Source: Propionibacteriaceae bacterium (GTDB taxonomy: Bacteria > Actinomycetota > Actinomycetes > Propionibacteriales > Propionibacteriaceae). Taken from it: a DNA stretch of 6,859 nucleotides. Made by a program: the position numbers and the translations under genes. The stretch spans positions 17,320-24,178 of the forward strand of contig JAUNRO010000004.1 in the NCBI GenBank assembly GCA_030544185.1, read 5' to 3'. Of the stretch, positions 5,372-6,859 are shown one piece after another (position 1 is the stretch's first letter; the number at the start of each line of letters is the position of its first letter). The notes below the pieces were generated by a model that saw only the letters and a list, made by a program, of their open reading frames with translations, was not told the origin of the DNA and searched no databases.

Positions 5372-5397
5372 GGTTAGGTCTTTGCTCCGCCCTAACC
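5372..5397. promoter_or_regulatory. Inverted repeat GGTTAGG-N12-CCTAACC, candidate response-regulator operator
   Basis: GGTTAGG (5372-5378) and CCTAACC (5391-5397) are perfect 7-base complements 19 nt apart centre to centre, with the second arm covering the stop codon of the regulator gene. A smaller overlapping symmetry, CCAAC (5357-5361) with GTTGG (5369-5373), lies beside it. It is about 95 nt upstream of the secreted-protein start and roughly 55 nt upstream of the GATATC that could be its -10, a usual distance for a NarL/FixJ-type activator. It is not followed by a T-run, so a terminator is less likely. Binding by the cluster's own regulator is inferred. Confidence 0.45.
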
Positions 5398-6054
5398 CTC
5401 AGGCAGCGCGTGTAGGTCTACCAGCCCGTGCCTGATCGCAGTAACCAGGATCTGTGTGCGGGACCGCACCCCGAACTTGTCCCCGATCGCCAATAGGTAC
5501 TGCTTCACCGTGCCCTCGGAGAGGAACATCCGCGCTGCGATCTCGCGATTGCTCAGACCATGAGCCAGCCACCCGAGCAGCTCCCGTTCTCGAGTGGACA
5601 CTCTTCCCGGGCCGATAACCTCGGGATGGTCGGGCACAACCGATCGAACGAGTGACATCCGGACCTCCGGCGAGAGCGGCATCTCACCAGCCAACGCGTC
5701 GTGGATCCCCTGGACGAGGGCATCCGCTCCGCAGTCCTTCAGGAGATAGCCGGCCGCTCCAGCCTGTAGGGCAGGCACCACATGCTGATGCGTAGAGAAG
5801 GTGGTCAGCGCGATGACGCACGGGTCAGGAGCCGTCGAGGTGATGATCCGGGTCGCTTCGATGCCAGACATCCCGGGCATTTGGAGGTCCATCAGGACGA
5901 CGTCGGGCCGATGCTCTTCGAACAGCGAGACGGCCTCCCGGCCGTTGTACGCCTGCGCGACCAAGCGAAAAGTCTCACGTTGGCTGAAGAAGGCGACGAA
6001 AGCCTCCTGGACGAGCGAATCGTCATCGGCCAAGAGGAGCGTGATAGGAACCAC
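5392..6054 (-). CDS. NarL/FixJ-family two-component response regulator
   Basis: This 220-residue protein has the standard two-domain layout. The receiver domain (about 3-120) has the acidic pair Asp10-Asp11, phosphoacceptor Asp56 in VVLMDLQMPGMSG, Thr84/Thr85 and Lys106 in GYLLKDCGA, so it should accept phosphate. The C-terminal LuxR-type helix-turn-helix (about 151-213) contains STRERELLGWLAHGLSNREIA and the recognition helix region EGTVKQYLLAIGDKFGVRSRTQ. It is a DNA-binding transcription factor whose partner is the kinase encoded 21 nt upstream. The start is GTG at 6054, with only a weak GCGGTAG element upstream; the alignment of VPITLLLADDD with the first strand of receivers supports it. 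Likely targets are the leader of the secreted-protein gene directly downstream and possibly its own operon. Confidence 0.92.
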   Translation of the reverse strand: MVPITLLLADDDSLVQEAFVAFFSQRETFRLVAQAYNGREAVSLFEEHRPDVVLMDLQMPGMSGIEATRIITSTAPDPCVIALTTFSTHQHVVPALQAGAAGYLLKDCGADALVQGIHDALAGEMPLSPEVRMSLVRSVVPDHPEVIGPGRVSTRERELLGWLAHGLSNREIAARMFLSEGTVKQYLLAIGDKFGVRSRTQILVTAIRHGLVDLHALPEG

Positions 6055-6075
6055 AAAAGTGGAATCTACCGCAAC

Positions 6076-6858
6076 TCAGGCGGGCGTGGGCAGCATCGCT
6101 TCGACCGCCCATCGACTGCCTTGTGGCCCCGCCCCGAAGGACCCACCCAGCAAGTCGACGCGCTCCCGAAGGCTTCGCAGCCCCCACCCGGACGTCAAGC
6201 TCGCGTCGTCGGGCTCTCTTGAATCGCCGTCCCCTCTGGAGCCCAAGTCGTTCACAATTCTCAGTCGCACCTCGCCGACTGAGCGGGAGATCGTCAGCTC
6301 ACACGGGTGCCCCGCGGGGGCGTACTTCAAGATATTCGTCACGGATTCCTGCACGATCCGGCTCAGCGTCTTCTGATGGGCCAGGCCGAGGTCATCAAGG
6401 CCCTCGGCCATGGTCACCGCCAGCGGCCGGTCGTGGTCGGCCAGAACGCTCGCGAAGTGGTCAACGGCCTCGACGATCTTGCGGGGACATGTGAGGTCGT
6501 CGGTCGAATCCGCGGCGGAGGGAGCGTTGAGTACGCCCACGAGCGCGCGCAATTCCTCCAAGGCCGAGCGGCTGGAAGCCTCGATCCGATCCATCGCTGC
6601 GCGCAGCTCCGCAGGGTTCGGCGCATCTCGATGCCCCATCACTTGCAGTGAGATCAACGAGAGGTGATGAGCAACGACATCGTGCAGTTCGCGGGCGAGC
6701 TGCCGCCGTTCCGTGAGCCTGATCTCGGCGTTCTCCTCTTGAAGGCGGGCTATCGCAACCTGGGCCTTGACCCGAGACGACAGGAACGCCCGCAGCAGCA
6801 GACCCAGGAGCACCGCCATCAATTCGACGAGCATGGTCGCCCAAAAACTGACTGAGTC
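6076..6858 (-). CDS. Sensor histidine kinase (NarL-partner type), N-terminus outside the window
   Basis: The frame is open to the right edge, so the sensor part is missing. Residues are numbered from the Met encoded at 6834, which is probably internal. A final membrane segment (FWATMLVELMAVLLGLLLRAF) is followed by a linker helix (AQVAIARLQEENAEIRLTER), then the HisKA_3 dimerisation domain with phosphoacceptor His51 in RELHDVVAHHLS. The HATPase domain follows with N-box ESVTNILKYA (163-172), a D-box-like IVNDLGS (193-199) and GWGLRSLRERV (216-226), ending in VEAMLP. The motifs for autophosphorylation look present. These kinases usually have several membrane spans and a small or absent outside domain, and sense the membrane or envelope compounds; that half cannot be seen here. 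It is the first visible gene of the cluster, 21 nt before the regulator gene and in the same frame. Confidence 0.92.
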   Translation of the reverse strand, partial: DSVSFWATMLVELMAVLLGLLLRAFLSSRVKAQVAIARLQEENAEIRLTERRQLARELHDVVAHHLSLISLQVMGHRDAPNPAELRAAMDRIEASSRSALEELRALVGVLNAPSAADSTDDLTCPRKIVEAVDHFASVLADHDRPLAVTMAEGLDDLGLAHQKTLSRIVQESVTNILKYAPAGHPCELTISRSVGEVRLRIVNDLGSRGDGDSREPDDASLTSGWGLRSLRERVDLLGGSFGAGPQGSRWAVEAMLPTPA

Positions 6859-6859
6859 A

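Noticed and set aside
5372..5397. Inverted repeat after the regulator gene as a terminator
   Set aside because: The stem has only seven pairs with a 12-nt loop and no following T-run, and one arm covers the stop codon. An operator upstream of the next gene fits better, although a weak terminator is not excluded.

Overview
The window comes from a high-GC Gram-positive bacterium, most likely an actinomycete. The evidence is G/C-ending codons, strong GGAGG-type ribosome binding sites, a NarL-type two-component pair with the actinobacterial ELHDVVAHHL kinase motif, and ordinary actinobacterial neighbours (AEC permease, SRPBCC protein, endonuclease IV). A propionibacterial or nocardioidal host is a guess only. 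No RNA genes, CRISPR arrays, insertion sequences or integrases are visible.

Left part (1-1836) looks like ordinary chromosome. It holds the 3' end of an AEC-family transporter (+), a 62-residue conserved-looking small protein (+), a convergent SRPBCC/polyketide-cyclase-like protein (-), and, divergent from that, a complete endonuclease IV (+) with all nine metal ligands. A perfect 8-bp inverted repeat lies between the divergent SRPBCC and endonuclease IV genes. An imperfect stem between endonuclease IV and the next, convergent gene may be a two-way terminator.

Right part (1890-6858) is one unidirectional minus-strand cluster. In transcription order it contains: a membrane-bound histidine kinase (N-terminus beyond the window), a NarL/FixJ response regulator, a 131-residue Sec-secreted, mature-Cys-free, cationic protein that I do not recognise, a six-TM ABC permease, a second permease that is an internally duplicated twelve-TM protein, and an ABC ATPase. 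The permeases and ATPase overlap (19 nt, then a TGATG junction). The secreted-protein gene has its own 103-nt leader with two perfect inverted repeats, and a perfect 10-bp GC hairpin separates it from the transporter genes. Sampled lines suggest the cluster is lower in GC (about 55-67%) than the left part (about 67-77%).

Working model (inference): the kinase and regulator sense an envelope-active compound or the secreted protein itself. They activate the leader promoter, giving abundant secreted protein and a lower level of a LanFEG/Bcr-like ABC transporter. The module could be a bacteriocin-like protein with its immunity pump, or an envelope-stress/antimicrobial-resistance module with a secreted accessory protein. 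The secreted protein and the three-copy permease arrangement are the most novel parts.
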